Below, in pieces: positions 30,481-42,003 of a stretch of 64,000 bases of DNA (position 1 is its first letter; each line of letters starts with the position of its first letter). Source of the DNA: Nothophaeocryptopus gaeumannii (taxonomy: Eukaryota; Ascomycota; Dothideomycetes; Mycosphaerellales; Mycosphaerellaceae). The position numbers and the translations under genes were made by a program. Under the pieces are notes generated by a model that saw only the letters and a program-made list of their open reading frames with translations, did no database searches and had not been told where the DNA came from. Location: NCBI GenBank assembly GCA_031771865.1, contig JASISA010000025.1:1178001-1242000 (forward strand). Direction: 5' to 3'.

Positions 30481-31713
30481 TTAACTCCCGCCAAAAGCCC
30501 ACAAGAATAGTCCAAGCCCAATGCCACACAGAACAGGTATCGTTAGATTGTCATCCAGACCGAAGATATCGATTGCTTCGCTAACACTGGCAACTAGTCC
30601 TGAAACGATAGAGAGCACGACCAGTGCCGTCGACCCAGATATCGTCGCCTGCGCCTTGGTCAAGCCGAAGTAATCTCTCGCCTGGGATGGGAGCACGAGC
30701 TTGTCTTGATATGCGAAGCTGTTGATGCCTGTGTTGTACTCTGCAGGCGTATGCGGTGCAATGAGGCCCCAGAACAATGCCGCACTCGCAACACCGAAGG
30801 TGAATGCTGCGATTGATCCAGCCAAGCTCTTCCCTCTCCTTAACCTAGGCGTGTACCTTCCCCACATTCTTCCAAACGTGCTTGCTGCAGTGTCGCACCA
30901 GGACAAGAGCAGCACGCTGACAACTGCCACATCTTTTCTGCAAAAGAACATCGTCGCCCAAAGTCCGGCCAAATAGCTAATAACTCCATTAAACCGGTCA
31001 TGTGCCTCGCTTTCTCGCATGAATGCGCCAAGAATCCGAATATAGAATCTGTTGAAATCGGGCCATTTGAATCGTATCAGGTCGACCGTAAATATAGGTA
31101 TCAGAAGGCTAAGTAAGAGCGGGTGTATTTGTGTGGTCTGGGCGCCTTCATAGTAAAGCCAGAGCGTCACGAAGCCAATGCTGACGTGTAGTATCTTCCG
31201 CGGTATCTCGTGCTTGTGTACAAACGCCCTCCACTCCCGATGGATAGGAATTAAGCCAAGTGGACTAGGACTCCGGCTGAGATTACGCCAATACGCTGAG
31301 CCAAAGCCCTGTGGATATGCGCTGGCCGGTGATAGGAATCCGTTCTCTTTTGATGGCCCTTTGGGCGTTCCATTGACTTTGACTGCTTCGTCTGGTCTGC
31401 TCCGCGCCTTTGCTGTAGACGATGGCAGGCCAGCGGACGCGCTTGTTGTGATTCCACCATTGGCCGTCATTCTCGTCGGTCTTCGTTCAATCTGTGGACT
31501 CCTGCTTCTACTTCTTGCGCGCATAAGATCTGGGTTTGTCTCTTCGTGAACGCCTAGCTCATTGCTGTTCTCCTCGATTGGTTCCACGGAGCTCATGCGC
31601 TGGGTCTTGGAACGCGTCGTGGGTGGGAAGTAATCATCCTTGTTGCTTGATTCTGAGGGGGTCGGCGAGGGAGAGATGACTCTGGGAGTACTCGGGATCT
31701 GATACTGCGACAT
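30481..31713 (-). CDS. DGK1: CTP-dependent diacylglycerol kinase, Dgk1-like
   Basis: An intronless frame; from ATG 31713 (MSQYQIPSTPRVISPSP) it codes for 410 residues. The first 150 residues are Ser/Pro/Arg-rich and probably disordered. Then HEIPRKILHVSIGFVTLWLY opens the CTP-transferase-like membrane domain. It includes the SWCDTAASTFGRMWGRY motif with conserved Asp and Gly-Arg, LRRGKSLAGSIAAFTFG and VASVSEAIDIFGLDDNLTIP. These match the Dgk1/dolichol kinase/CDP-DAG group; the overall fit is to yeast Dgk1, which makes phosphatidate from diacylglycerol using CTP at the ER and nuclear envelope. About six to eight membrane segments are visible. Three codons of the open frame upstream begin with TTG and were not used. 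Confidence 0.87.
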   Translation of the reverse strand: MSQYQIPSTPRVISPSPTPSESSNKDDYFPPTTRSKTQRMSSVEPIEENSNELGVHEETNPDLMRARSRSRSPQIERRPTRMTANGGITTSASAGLPSSTAKARSRPDEAVKVNGTPKGPSKENGFLSPASAYPQGFGSAYWRNLSRSPSPLGLIPIHREWRAFVHKHEIPRKILHVSIGFVTLWLYYEGAQTTQIHPLLLSLLIPIFTVDLIRFKWPDFNRFYIRILGAFMRESEAHDRFNGVISYLAGLWATMFFCRKDVAVVSVLLLSWCDTAASTFGRMWGRYTPRLRRGKSLAGSIAAFTFGVASAALFWGLIAPHTPAEYNTGINSFAYQDKLVLPSQARDYFGLTKAQATISGSTALVVLSIVSGLVASVSEAIDIFGLDDNLTIPVLCGIGLGLFLWAFGGS

Positions 31714-32336
31714 ATTGTGCAATGCGGAAGCGCAATATGCGCCAGTGTGCGTAGTGGCCGGTCCGCAGCGGGTTGCGGAGCTGGCGGAAGAGCTATAGGC
31801 GTAGTGGAGAAATGTCGCGTGCAGCTTATTAGCGCGACCAGTGCAAGCGGTGTAGAGGTCTGGCCTCAGTAGTATGGAGGTGTTCGGTGTTTATGTTGGT
31901 GAAGATGGATGTGTTGTACGCGCAAAAGCAGTTTGAGATAATTGAATCAGGATTCGAGTTGATGACATAAATCTAGAGGACGATCAACTGTGTGGCTTTG
32001 CCCCTAAACTCCGCGTCGGCAAGCTCAACACGAATCAAACAGCTCTGGAAGGAATGACTGGGACATTAGAAGGGACGACTGGGTCTGAGAGTCTCAACAT
32101 CGAGTGTTGGGCCTCAGTAGGCTCTGCAGGTGCGAATGGACACTTTACATGATGGATGTTGTTTGTCACATGCAAGAAGCCACCATCACGGTCGGCGTCG
32201 GCGATCCGCGAGACCGTTCGAGAATCTCAAGCAAGGATTCTTGGGCCGTGCGCGGCTCTCGGCTCACGGCTGCCAGGCAAGGCAAGCCGACTGATAGTTG
32301 ACGCATCTTAGAAATTTTGGGAGACGACCATCAACA
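31714..32336. other. Divergent promoter region of Dgk1-like and histidinol-phosphate aminotransferase genes
   Basis: 623 bp. I looked for the Cpc1/Gcn4 site TGASTCA expected near an amino-acid biosynthesis gene and found only a one-mismatch form, TGACGCA, around 32298. No gene or repeat. Confidence 0.45.
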
Positions 32337-33724
32337 ATGCCATTCGACATCACCAAATGCGCGAGGCCTAATATCCTCGCGCTTGAACCTTACCGATGTG
32401 CTCGAGAGTATGTTGGCCTCCTACCGAGACTTATTGGCGTGCTAAGGGCTGACATTGCTGGCTTGAAGTGACTACAAGGACGATGGGACGAACATCCTCC
32501 TCGATGCGAATGAGAACGCATACGGTCCCGGACTGGCATTGACAAACGACGGCAAACTCGCAAACGGCAACGTCAAGAACATCGAGGTCGATCTACTTAG
32601 CCTCAATCGTTATCCTGATCCGTATGTGAAAGCACTTTCTGGCGTGAGTCATGTACTGACAAAGTGTTAGCCACCAGCACGAGTTGAAGCAACACTTGAT
32701 CAATTTGAGGAATACGCATGTCCACACCAAGAGAGACTTGACCCCGGACAACCTCTTTGTAGGCGTTGGCAGCGATGAAGCGATCGACGCTCTTCTACGA
32801 GCCTTCTGTACTCCCGGCAAGGATAAGATAATTACATGTCCTCCGACCTACGGCATGTACACAGTGTCTGCATGCGTTAACGATGTGGAGGTGGTCAAGG
32901 TGCCACTGAACGTCGATAATGACTTTGCAGCTCAGCCATACGATATCAACGAGACGCTTTACGCCGATCCAAACATAAAGCTGGTCTATCTCTGCAGTCC
33001 TGGAAATCCGACTGGCAATCTTGTGGACAAGGAAGCCGTACAGCAAATCCTCGAACACCCGACCTGGAATGGTATTGTAGTGCTTGACGAAGCATACATC
33101 GACTTTGCACCGGAAGGCTCGTCGCTAGCGGAGTGGGTCGCAGAATGGCCGAACTTGGTCGTCATGCAAACACTGTCGAAGGCCTTCGGTCTTGCTGGAA
33201 TTCGACTCGGCGCAGCGTTCACGAGTCCGGAAGTCGCGAAGCTCCTGAACAGTCTCAAAGCACCATACAACATCTCGAACCCGACATCGCAGCTTGCCAT
33301 CCAGGCTCTGCAGTCACAAAACCTTCAAGTAATGCACAAGCACCGAGAACAAATCATCGAACAGAGAAATCGATTGCTTGCCGAGATGCCGAGAGTCAAG
33401 GGCATCGGCAGGTTTCGAGGAGGTACGGCCAGCAACTTCCTGCTCGTCGAGATTTGCGAAACTTCAGGCAAGGCAAGCAACGAAGTTGCTCTTCAGGTGT
33501 ACGAGCGTCTTGCCGAGAGGAGAGGAGTCGTGGTCCGCTTCAGAGGCAAGGAGCTCGGCTGTCTTGGGTGTTTGCGAGTTACAGTTGGTACAGAGGTCGA
33601 AGTGACGAGATTTTTGAAAGAGCTCCGAGCTGTGCTGGAAGATATCCACGCTGGACGTGTTAGCCAGCACTCAAAGAATCGGGAGGAGCAAAAAGAGCAA
33701 GAGGCTAATGGTGTCATTGCTTAA
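32337..33724 (+). CDS. HIS5: Histidinol-phosphate aminotransferase
   Basis: Three exons, 32337-32407, 32469-32621 and 32671-33724, give 425 residues. Introns are 61 nt (GTATGT...TTGAAG) and 49 nt (GTATGT...GTTAG with a CTGAC branch). The protein starts MPFDITKCARPNILALEPYR and has ILLDANENAYGP, the HQHELKQHL block and VGSDEAIDALLRAFC. The PLP-binding lysine is K245 in QTLSKAFGLAGIRLG. Class II-type aminotransferase fold; it converts imidazole-acetol phosphate and glutamate to histidinol phosphate in the histidine pathway, in the cytosol. Both introns fall in the N-terminal third, and the frame is only consistent with splicing, because the downstream open frame lacks an ATG at its 5' end. Confidence 0.94.
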
Positions 33725-34005
33725 GAATGATATTTTCCAAAAAAGACCATAGAGGCTTCACTGCGATCTTGAAATCCTGTAAATGTTGCTACGATAAGAG
33801 CAGAATTCAAACATTCACTTGAAGCCTTCTTCAATGCCTTCCTCTTGATACATGTATAGGCTTCGCGCCAAGACGAACGCGTCCTGTCGCGTCTACGTCA
33901 TAGCACTTTACCCTCAAGGGGGTACATCGGCGTTCAACCTCACGATTACTCTAGAAACCTGAACACACGTAGACATCTTGGATCCAGACAGGATACTACC
34001 TTAAG

Positions 34006-34977
34006 ATGAACGACTACGAGACCAGACGTCTGGAAAAGATCAAACAGAACCAAAAACTGCTGGCCGAACTCGATATCAAACCCGTCATCCCTGAACAGGC
34101 ACGAAACACAGATGGAAAGCCCCCCAGCAAGAAACGAAAGCTCATCACAGAGATCGCGCCTTCGCGAACATCAGCACGAATCGCCGCAGCTCCATCAAAG
34201 CCCTCTTACAACGAAGATAAACCTTCCAAGCCCATATCCCTCGCACGCTCGGCACCAAAGAAGAAGCAACCCCAAGCCATGAAAGACCATCTGCAAGACC
34301 TCGAACCGCAACTCCCAGCGAAAGACCTCTCAGAAATTCAAGCAGGCTGGAGCAATTGGAAACCCTCCGCTCCTCCACCCATACGAGACTCCTCCTCCCG
34401 CACATTCCACTTCCCAGATTTCCCAGCCTTCACACCCAACAAATCCCCCGAAGAAATGCTCCGCGAAGGCTGTTTCGGAGGCTCTTACTACCGGCCTCTT
34501 CGCTCCCGGAAACTAGGCATTCTCATCAAGGACGATTGGACCGAATTACCCTCAGAATGGATCGAAGACTTACCTGTTGAGAGATTCCTCACAAGTACGA
34601 CGTATGACCCCGACGTCAACAAATTCAAGGTGTCATGCGGGCAGAGCATAGAAGAATGGGAAGCAGCAGGCTGGATATCGCACGAGCATGACGTTCGTGG
34701 CTGGTTTCAGTGGTATACAAGGTTCTTTCAAGGTCGTCGATGTGAGGATGACGATCGACAAGTCAGTCGGTGGAGGAAGTGCGTTGGGGAGACGGGGAGG
34801 TGGAGGCGAATGCTGCTAAAGAAGTACATGGCATCTGGTGTCAGGGAGGTCTTCGACGACGGAGGAGACGAGGATGCGCCAGAAGTCAGTCCGGTGATGC
34901 ATCAGACTTGTCATCATTGGGCTTTTGAAGTGAGACAAGAACATTTAGATACTTTCTGGGCCAGTGGTGGCCGTTAA
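34006..34977 (+). CDS. Conserved fungal protein of unknown function
   Basis: A single frame of 323 codons from ATG 34006. The N-terminus MNDYETRRLEKIKQNQKLL is a short charged helix with a Lys-rich patch (SKKRKL) that could be a nuclear signal. The middle is Pro/Ser-rich. The C-terminal half is compact: FTPNKSPEEMLREGCFGGSYYRP, W-x-ELPSEWIEDL, then YDPDVNKFKVSCGQSIEEWEA and GWFQWYTRFFQGRR, followed by a basic stretch. I recognise this C-terminal pattern as widely shared among fungal hypothetical proteins but know no function for it. The acidic DDGGDEDAPE run lies near the end. The neighbours (histidine biosynthesis upstream, an unrecognised coiled-coil protein downstream on the other strand) give no hint. 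Confidence 0.82.
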   Translation: MNDYETRRLEKIKQNQKLLAELDIKPVIPEQARNTDGKPPSKKRKLITEIAPSRTSARIAAAPSKPSYNEDKPSKPISLARSAPKKKQPQAMKDHLQDLEPQLPAKDLSEIQAGWSNWKPSAPPPIRDSSSRTFHFPDFPAFTPNKSPEEMLREGCFGGSYYRPLRSRKLGILIKDDWTELPSEWIEDLPVERFLTSTTYDPDVNKFKVSCGQSIEEWEAAGWISHEHDVRGWFQWYTRFFQGRRCEDDDRQVSRWRKCVGETGRWRRMLLKKYMASGVREVFDDGGDEDAPEVSPVMHQTCHHWAFEVRQEHLDTFWASGGR

Positions 34978-35252
34978 TGTACAATCGTGCATGCATTCAA
35001 TCGTTGAGTCGTCTCTGATGGACTGTCCTCCCAGCGCCGCGCTAAGAACACTCTCAACCAGCTCATGGCTTTTAGACCCCTGAAATACGCCTGTGTGAGC
35101 TCTGTGCAACGGGAACGCTCCCTGAAAACGCCAGCGAGAAACAATCTCACTTCCAGCGCCTCGCTATCAATCATGCCGTTTGACTCCCTAGGAATCCGCG
35201 ACAGCCCATTTCTCCAAGCTTCATGCAAGGGAAACGCCAATCAATCAACAAA

Positions 35253-37157
35253 TTAGTACAGGCCCGCGGGTACTCCGTTGGTACGCTTCCAAGTCTCGAA
35301 TGCGTAGGTGAACTTTGCACCAGCCATAACGTTGTTATCATCAGGGGTGCCGGCACCTACGTCGGGGAAGGCAAACGTAATTCCGGACGATTTTTCCGCC
35401 GGTGGAGTATCGACCGTGGCGGTGGTCGGAGCTGCAGCAGCCTGCGCTGCAGGAGTCTGAGCCGTGATGGTCTCAGCTGGTTTTGTGGTAGCAGGAGCTC
35501 TCGGCGTCTCTGCTGCGGAAGTTGTGTTGTCCTCAGACAGGTCGAAGATGTTGGACCTCAGCTTCTCATCCTCATCAACTTCCATCTCATCATCTGAATC
35601 CACATCGAACATGCGGAATGTGCCCTCGGAGTCTCCGGGACGGTTGTGAGGAATGGAAACAAGGTGGTCGACTTTGACACGCTTCAATGGTCGCTCGATA
35701 ATCTCGCTGACCTCTGGGTCCTTCTTGAGGACCTTCAACTGCTCGTCTAGCTCATTGTAGTATCGGAGCTTCTCGACGCGGCGGTCTGCGTTAGTGTCTC
35801 GTGGTCGCGGTGCGGTGTGCCATGCACGAATTCCGGTAGTGGAAGGTCTGCTTGGTGTGGATGTGATGCCCTGGCGGCCGCGGGGTCCGAGGCCAAGACG
35901 GCTTGCGCGCACAGATGCGATAGTACGTGGTGCTCTGCTGGGCGTGGGGTCTGCGATGGCGGTCGTCGGCTCTGTGTGTTCGCTGATGGTCGTGAGTGCT
36001 GTCTCACCCGTTGGGTTCTTGGTGAACGAGGCTGGGTAGGCCCGTGGTGTCTTCTGCGCGTCTCGTGTATCTTGAGCGCGTGGTGTGGCATCTGCCAGTG
36101 GCTCATTGGCCATAATGGAGGGTGTGGAGGTAGAGGCGATGCGAGTCGCGGTTGTGTCTACGGCGGGGACTGGCTTTGGAGTTGGCGATTCTGGCTCTGG
36201 TGCTGGGCGCTTTCTTGACGCTGGCAGCTCTCCGAGTCTCTGTGAATCAGCTGGTGTGTTGTGGACGGGTGTCGGCGCGCTCTTCACGCGAGGCCCAAAC
36301 GGAGAAGCTAAGCTCTTGAAGAAGGATCCGAGGAATGATCGCTTCGGCTTACTTCTGGTAGTGGCTGGTGTAGGTGCTGGAGTCTCTGATTCTGCAGGCT
36401 CTTGAGATCTGTTGGTGGCTGCCGCTGGTGTGCCCTCGATGATGTTGCTGAGCGTGAAGTCTTGGATGGAGCTGGGGCTGTCCTGGCCGTGCTTCTCATC
36501 TGCGGTGGGTAGTGTTGATGTTGCGGGGATGCCAGTCGTTGGCTCGGTCGCGTCCGGTGTGGAAGAGATGTTGTCGCTCGCCGCGCGTTGGCTGTTGTGG
36601 TACCGCTCGAACGTCATGCGGTCTCGGAGTCGGCGTTGGCCTTGGTCACGTTGCGCGATGTCGCGCTCCTCGCTAACGGCGGCAAGTCTGCTCTCCAGTT
36701 CGGCGTTCTGCTCTTGAAGAGCGGCATTGCGGTCTGATATGTTGTTTATAACGGCTGTTTTTTGAGATGGCGTCAGCTGTGAGATGTATGCGCGGTCGCC
36801 GCGAAGAATGCGCTCGACAGCCACAGCGATGTTGAATGCGCTGGGCGTTGCCTGCGACGCCTTGGTCGCGCCTTTCTTCTTCGAGATCGGCTTGGTTATT
36901 TTTGGGGCTTTCCTCCGAGTCAATAACTAATAATGCAACGGGGTATGAAGAAGAGGGCATAGGAAGTACAAACCATCTTGAGAGTCGGCCACGACCGACG
37001 AGGCGCGTGAGCTGCCTTCACGCGAGGCAAGACGGCTGCTGCGGCGCGAGGGCGCCGGAGGCTCTCTGCGAGCAGGCATTGCGGAGGTGTTGCTGGGGGC
37101 GACGTCGATGGTGTGGTGAGTGGTGGCTGCTTTGAGAGACCTTGAGGTGAGCTTCAT
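35253..37157 (-). CDS. Unrecognised protein with coiled coil and low-complexity regions
   Basis: Best model: exons 37157-36974 and 36907-35253, joined over a 66-nt intron (donor GTTTGT, acceptor AAAG) into 612 residues. The acceptor was picked because only it restores frame; the donor is weak, so the junction is tentative. Exon 1 is Ser/Arg-rich. Exon 2 begins with a Lys-rich segment, then a helical region with a coiled coil (NAALQEQNAELESRLAAVSE) and a Q/R-rich stretch. After that it is mostly Thr/Pro/Ala low-complexity sequence with SKPKRSFLGSFFKSLASPFG, an acidic DVDSDDEMEVDEDEK patch, and the end FETWKRTNGVPAGLY. The composition suggests a nuclear or structural protein. I do not recognise the family. 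Confidence 0.7.
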
Positions 37158-38093
37158 GTAACTTATGCCCGGTGATGTTTCGAGGATGGAGTTGCAGGTG
37201 CCGCCGGGAAAGTTTGGCAAGAACGATGGGTCAATGCGCTAATGACTAGATGTACCTCGGCGTTCCTGATTGTTCAATAGGCTCCGCTAAGCTTACTTTC
37301 AACCTTATTGTGCCATGCTCTTTCCCACGTGGAGGTGAGCAAATCTCACGAGTTCACCTCTTATGGCAAGTTTCTGTGATTCTACAAGCATCTATACGCG
37401 CATGAGCAGATGCCGCGCACTCAAACGATCAGCACAGGATGAGATATGAACGGGTCCTCCTTGCAATAGCGCACAGGTTATCAACGCTCACGCATACATC
37501 TGTGTCGTATTTCCACATTTAAAAGACATCCACGCGCTCTCATGCGAATTCGGCACCTCCATAGAGTCAATTCGGCGAGGAGATGAAGGATCTGCTCTGG
37601 CGAAGTCATATGCTAGGTGGACAGAACTTACTTACAAACCTCATGCCAGGTCTCATACACGGAGATCTTATCCCAGACGGAGCAGCCTCACTTGGCAGGA
37701 GTCACGCATAAGAATGGGCGTCCGGAATGAAGATCATTACATGTACTCATGTCGAATCGCTTTGGCCCTCGAGCGCCTTCTTTGTGGTGACCGCACCTAC
37801 ATTGCACATGTAACGCCATCACCAAGACGCTTACCTCACATCATTGAGAGGATGGACCTCCCTACTCGTTGGAACCGATGAGAAGATACACCATAGCAAG
37901 GCCCCGAGAGATCAGAGGTGCAAATGATGTCCTCTGCCCAAGACTTGAATGCCTGGCCTGCCGTTACGATGCCAAACTCAGTCACCAATTTCCTGAGGGC
38001 AGAGGGATGTGGCTATTCAGGAACGAGACCGCAAAGGATGCCATGCGCTCACCTGGCTGATATTTACAGTGAACGCTTTCAGTCTTACACTTT
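37158..38093. other. Intergenic, 936 bp
   Basis: Upstream region of the minus-strand coiled-coil gene and 3' flank of the thiolase gene. The coiled-coil frame stays open about 20 codons above the chosen ATG but without another ATG. Nothing else is seen. Confidence 0.5.
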
Positions 38094-39481
38094 TCACAGA
38101 TCCTCAGCATCAACCAGCTGTACGACCATGCCGCTTGCAGCGCCGCCACCATTGCAAATTGCTGCACAGCCATATTCGCCCTTCTCCAGTTGATGCAGCA
38201 GTGTCACCAGGATTCTGGCGCCGGAGCTGCCAAGGGCGTGCCCGAGAGATATCGCGCCCCCACGTGGGTTGACATTATGGTTACCAAGTCCAAGGATCTG
38301 AAAGGTAAGGTTAGTGTTAGTCCCGACCATGAACCTGTCCTAATCATCTGACTCACCTTTGCATTTGCTTTGATGACAGCAGCAAATGCCTCATTGAACT
38401 CCCAAACCTTGACTTGATCTGCGGTGATGCCAGCGCGCTCCAAGGCAATGGGAACAACCTTTGCGGGCGCCACTGGAAAGTCGATGGGCTCTACAGCGGC
38501 GTCTGCGTAAGACACTATCCGAGCGAGTATCCTTTTACCCTTTCCGTATTGCTTAGCCAGCTCCTTGTTGGTGATGACCAGCGCAGAAGCTCCATCGTTC
38601 ATCGATGAGCTGTTCGCAGCTGTCACCGTTCCTTTCCCACTGCGATCAAATGCGGGCTTGAGAGTTGAAACCTTGTCCAGCTTTAGCCGGCCATATCCCT
38701 CGTCCTCAGCAACAACCGTGTCGCCCTTCTTGCCCTTAATCGTCACCGGCACGACCTCATCCTTGAACAGTCCATTCTTCCACGCATCTTGCGCCCGCTT
38801 GAATGACTGAATCGCATACTCGTCCTGCTCTTCTCTCGAAATCTCATACTTCTTCGCGGTGTTCTCTGCACAATTACCCATGTGTATCTGATTATACACG
38901 TCCCACAACCCATCCTTCAGTAACCCGTCCTCCGCCGTGATGTTCCCAAAAGCCGGTAATTGCGGCCCTCGAGGCGTATAGTATGGCACTCTGCTCATAT
39001 TCTCCATCCCACCCGCAACCAACGCCTCTTCCTGTCCCAACTCTACTTGCTGCGCAGCTATCGCAACAGCCTTCATTCCACTGGCACACACCTTATTGAT
39101 CGTCGTAGCTTCCACACTCGGCGACAGTCCCGCAAATATCGCAGCTTGTCGAGCGGGTGCTTGACCAACGGAAGCTTGCATTACATTGCCCATATAGACG
39201 TGTGAGATTTTGTCTTGCGGAACATCGGATCTCTTGATCGCCTCTTTGATCGCGGTGGCTCCGAGCTCAGGCGCGGATACACTACTGAAAGAGCCATTGA
39301 AGATTGCACAGGGTGTTCGGACTGCAGATACGATGTATGCGTCTTGGATCTCTTTTGGTCGCCGTGAGGAGGAAGCGAAGTGTCGCTGGACGGATTGGAG
39401 GCGTTGTTGTGGAGAGGACGACATGGTGGATCTGGATCTGGACACGGAGTAGAGGGAGCGGCGGAGGGCGGGTGAGGCCAT
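38094..39481 (-). CDS. erg10: Acetyl-CoA acetyltransferase (thiolase II), probably mitochondrial
   Basis: Two exons, 39481-38357 and 38297-38094, with a 59-nt intron (GTGAGT...TTCAG), phase 0, give 442 residues. The thiolase residues are all visible: nucleophile Cys132 in TTINKVCASGMKAV, VWEFNEAFA, NVNPRGGAISLGHALG with the catalytic His, and AAICNGGGAASG with the second Cys. The 40 residues before DAYIVSAVRTP are rich in Ser and Arg with no acidic residues, a good mitochondrial presequence, so it resembles the mitochondrial ACAT1/Erg10A type rather than the cytosolic sterol-pathway form. The enzyme interconverts two acetyl-CoA and acetoacetyl-CoA. A downstream ATG (MSSSPQQ) could give a shorter form. 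Confidence 0.93.
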
Positions 39482-40554
39482 GACCTTTGGAGGTATGCAA
39501 GAAGGAGGAGGAGGAGCAGCCTAGGTATGTTGCGAGGTAGACGGGAGATTTCGTGAAAGTCAAAACTTACTGTCTTGCGAGGTCGCGCACGTTAGTCGCG
39601 GGTCAATATGGAGCTTGGAGAGCGTGAGCGGAGGAGCTCCGCGTTTGCGCGCCGAGGTCGATGGGGTCGGAAAATCTGGGGCATCATGTGAAAGCTTGGC
39701 TCGTGCATTCGGCGCTAGCCCGCTTTCGTCTCGGCTTCCTCGCTTTACAACTTTCGACTTTTGAACCATTCGCAAACAACGTCAACATCTCCATGTCGAA
39801 TCGACAGTCCATCAGCAAGACTGTGATATGGCTGTCGTTGTCTTCCGGCTTTGAAAGATGGTCCGACATCAGCTCGGCTTCACTGCTCTCACGCCGTATC
39901 TTCTGAGGATGGATACGGACCGTCTTGCGTGCGCGCGACTGCGCTACGTACGCACAAAATCGAGAGCTGTACGAAACAGTCAAAGTCTCATTATATCTCT
40001 TCCATTCTGTGCTCGTCCAAGTTGAGAGCAAAAGAATTGGCAGAGGTAGTCACGATAAGCAGGAAAAAATAAGCTCTAATGGATTCCAAAAAGCAATTGT
40101 CGCTTCTGTGGATCGAACTAATGGCACAATTAGATGCAGACTTCAATAGTGAACAAATAATTTGAACTTACCACAGTACCTCCAGATACCGCACAGTGCG
40201 TACGACCAAAGTGAACTTCAGTCTGGCGCTCTCCCAAGTGAGCTAAAGCTATCTTGTCGTCAGTGGGAGTGCGAGGATACACGAAGTGGAGAAGCCTACC
40301 GACTACAGGTCATGTGAAGTGCATGGTCAGAAATTCAATCGATTATGGTGACTGGCAGCCAGGTGCGGGTCTCACGGGGAGCATACCTGTACAGACTTCG
40401 TGATGGCTTTTCGGGATACGATTGACGTACTAGAGATACAGCACACTCGGACTGACTTGATTTTTCGCTAACTACTATTCACTAGGCCTGATACCTGTAT
40501 TGCGTTTTGTCGAGGCAAACCGCCAGGTATGTTTTAGAACCGCTCAATCATGTC
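39482..40554. other. Intergenic, 1.07 kb
   Basis: Between the thiolase start and the 3' end of the LaeA-like gene. Several short overlapping frames, none with domain content. An A-rich stretch near 40060-40080 precedes low-complexity sequence. No RNA gene recognised. Confidence 0.45.
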
Positions 40555-41726
40555 CTACGGCTTCCGCGCCTTATGGCAGACCCTAGATCCACATCAGTTA
40601 CCTCTCGAGCATACGCAGACAGGTCATTGCACTCACATTTTCGCGAAGAAATGCTCCGTTCTAATATCCTCAATAGCCGCAGCAGTCAAATCATCCACAG
40701 CCTTCTTCTCCCACCCCAGCTGCCTTTGCAACAGCAACGATCCAATCCCTGGAACTGCATTGATCATATTTTTCGCAACCGCCTTTCCAATCGCCTTGTT
40801 CTTCTTGCCCTTCGCCCAGCTCCCAATGGCCCACTGCAAATTCACCCTCTCTACGTCCACAAACCCCTGCTTCTTCAACAACTCCTCAAATCCATCAGAA
40901 GCCCTCGCATTGATACCTGCTTTCAACGCAGCTTCATAACATCTCTCTCCCCATTCAAGAAAAGGCGAATGTCTTTGCCCTCTTCATCAGCTCTAAATTG
41001 AGGAAACCAAGTCTCATTAACTTCTAACCACCCTCCAGACTCCAAATTCTTCCAAGCCCGTCGAAAGAAACCCGACCAATCATGCATCCCCATTGTCAAA
41101 ACCCTCGCAAACACATAGTCAAACTTATTCCCCTCCTGCACTGAAGCGAACTTCCACTCCTCCTCCGCATTCGCGATGACGAGCTTACAATTCTGCGGCA
41201 CGCCATCCTGAGGTTGGATACCCGAAAGATCCATTCCTATCACCTGAAGGTGAGGGTATTGCTTGTCGAGTTCAATCGACCAAATCCCGGTGCCGCATCC
41301 TACATCAAGCACGTTCTTTATGGACTTCGTTATTGGGACGCGGCCAGGTGCGCCGTTGAAAGTGAGTTTCCAGGTGTAGTGTTGCAGGTCAAGACGGCCG
41401 GCTTCGATGGCGTCGTTGGGGAGGAAGTAGGCGTCTTCGGCGAAGTTGTGGTAGCGGCGGCCGCCGGAGTGTCTGTAGCCCGTGTCTTTTGAGGATGATG
41501 TCGTGCTGGAGATGATGGTCAGATCTGGGGGCTTCGGGAAGGGAACTTTATGCATACGTGTAGTAAATATCGTCTTCTGCTGTCTCTGTCTCATCATATC
41601 CGCTCTGTTGAAGCGTCAGTATGTCAGTGTCTTGTATGATAGACTTCAACGGCCCACATCTACAATGAGATTCTGAGGAAGGTCGTAGTCCGGATCGGGT
41701 GCTGGATTAGTAGCTGTGTCCGCCAT
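40555..41726 (-). pseudogene. LaeA/UMTA-type SAM methyltransferase, broken by a one-base frame shift
   Basis: Four exons rebuild a family-typical gene: 41726-41664, 41604-41558, 41505-40637 and 40582-40555. Introns are 59, 52 and 54 nt, all with good GT-AG signals. Exon 1 reads MADTATNPAPDPDYDLPQNL, exon 2 is the acidic DETETAEDD part. Exon 3 has GGRRYHNFAEDAYFLPNDAI, the SAM-binding VLDVGCGTGIWSIELDKQYP and VFARVLTMGMHDW. The last exon ends HKARKP. At about 40955-40968 the frame breaks: the upstream frame runs into TGA at 40923, whereas the next frame gives the expected EWGERCYEAALKAG. One base is missing, next to a TTTT run. It is either a recent inactivation or a sequence error. If intact it would code for 335 residues, likely a secondary-metabolism-type methyltransferase. 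Confidence 0.78.
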
Positions 41727-42003
41727 GGTGTTGGATAATGAAAGGAGCTGTAGTGATATTCTGGGAAGCTTTGATATCAGCTGCTCATATAAATTGACAA
41801 CAAAATAAACGAGCGGGCTTGTGGCCGATACACCCACTGATCGGCAGTTGTGGCATAGCTTCTGCGCCAAAGACGCGAAGCTCGCAAGCTTGCAGCAGAT
41901 CATGCATTAGCCGAAGGGAATTCCTAGCGTTATGCTACTGATAGGCTTATAGTGACTGTTCGTCTGTGCTGCTCATACGGAGCGCATTGAATGTCTTGAA
42001 TGC

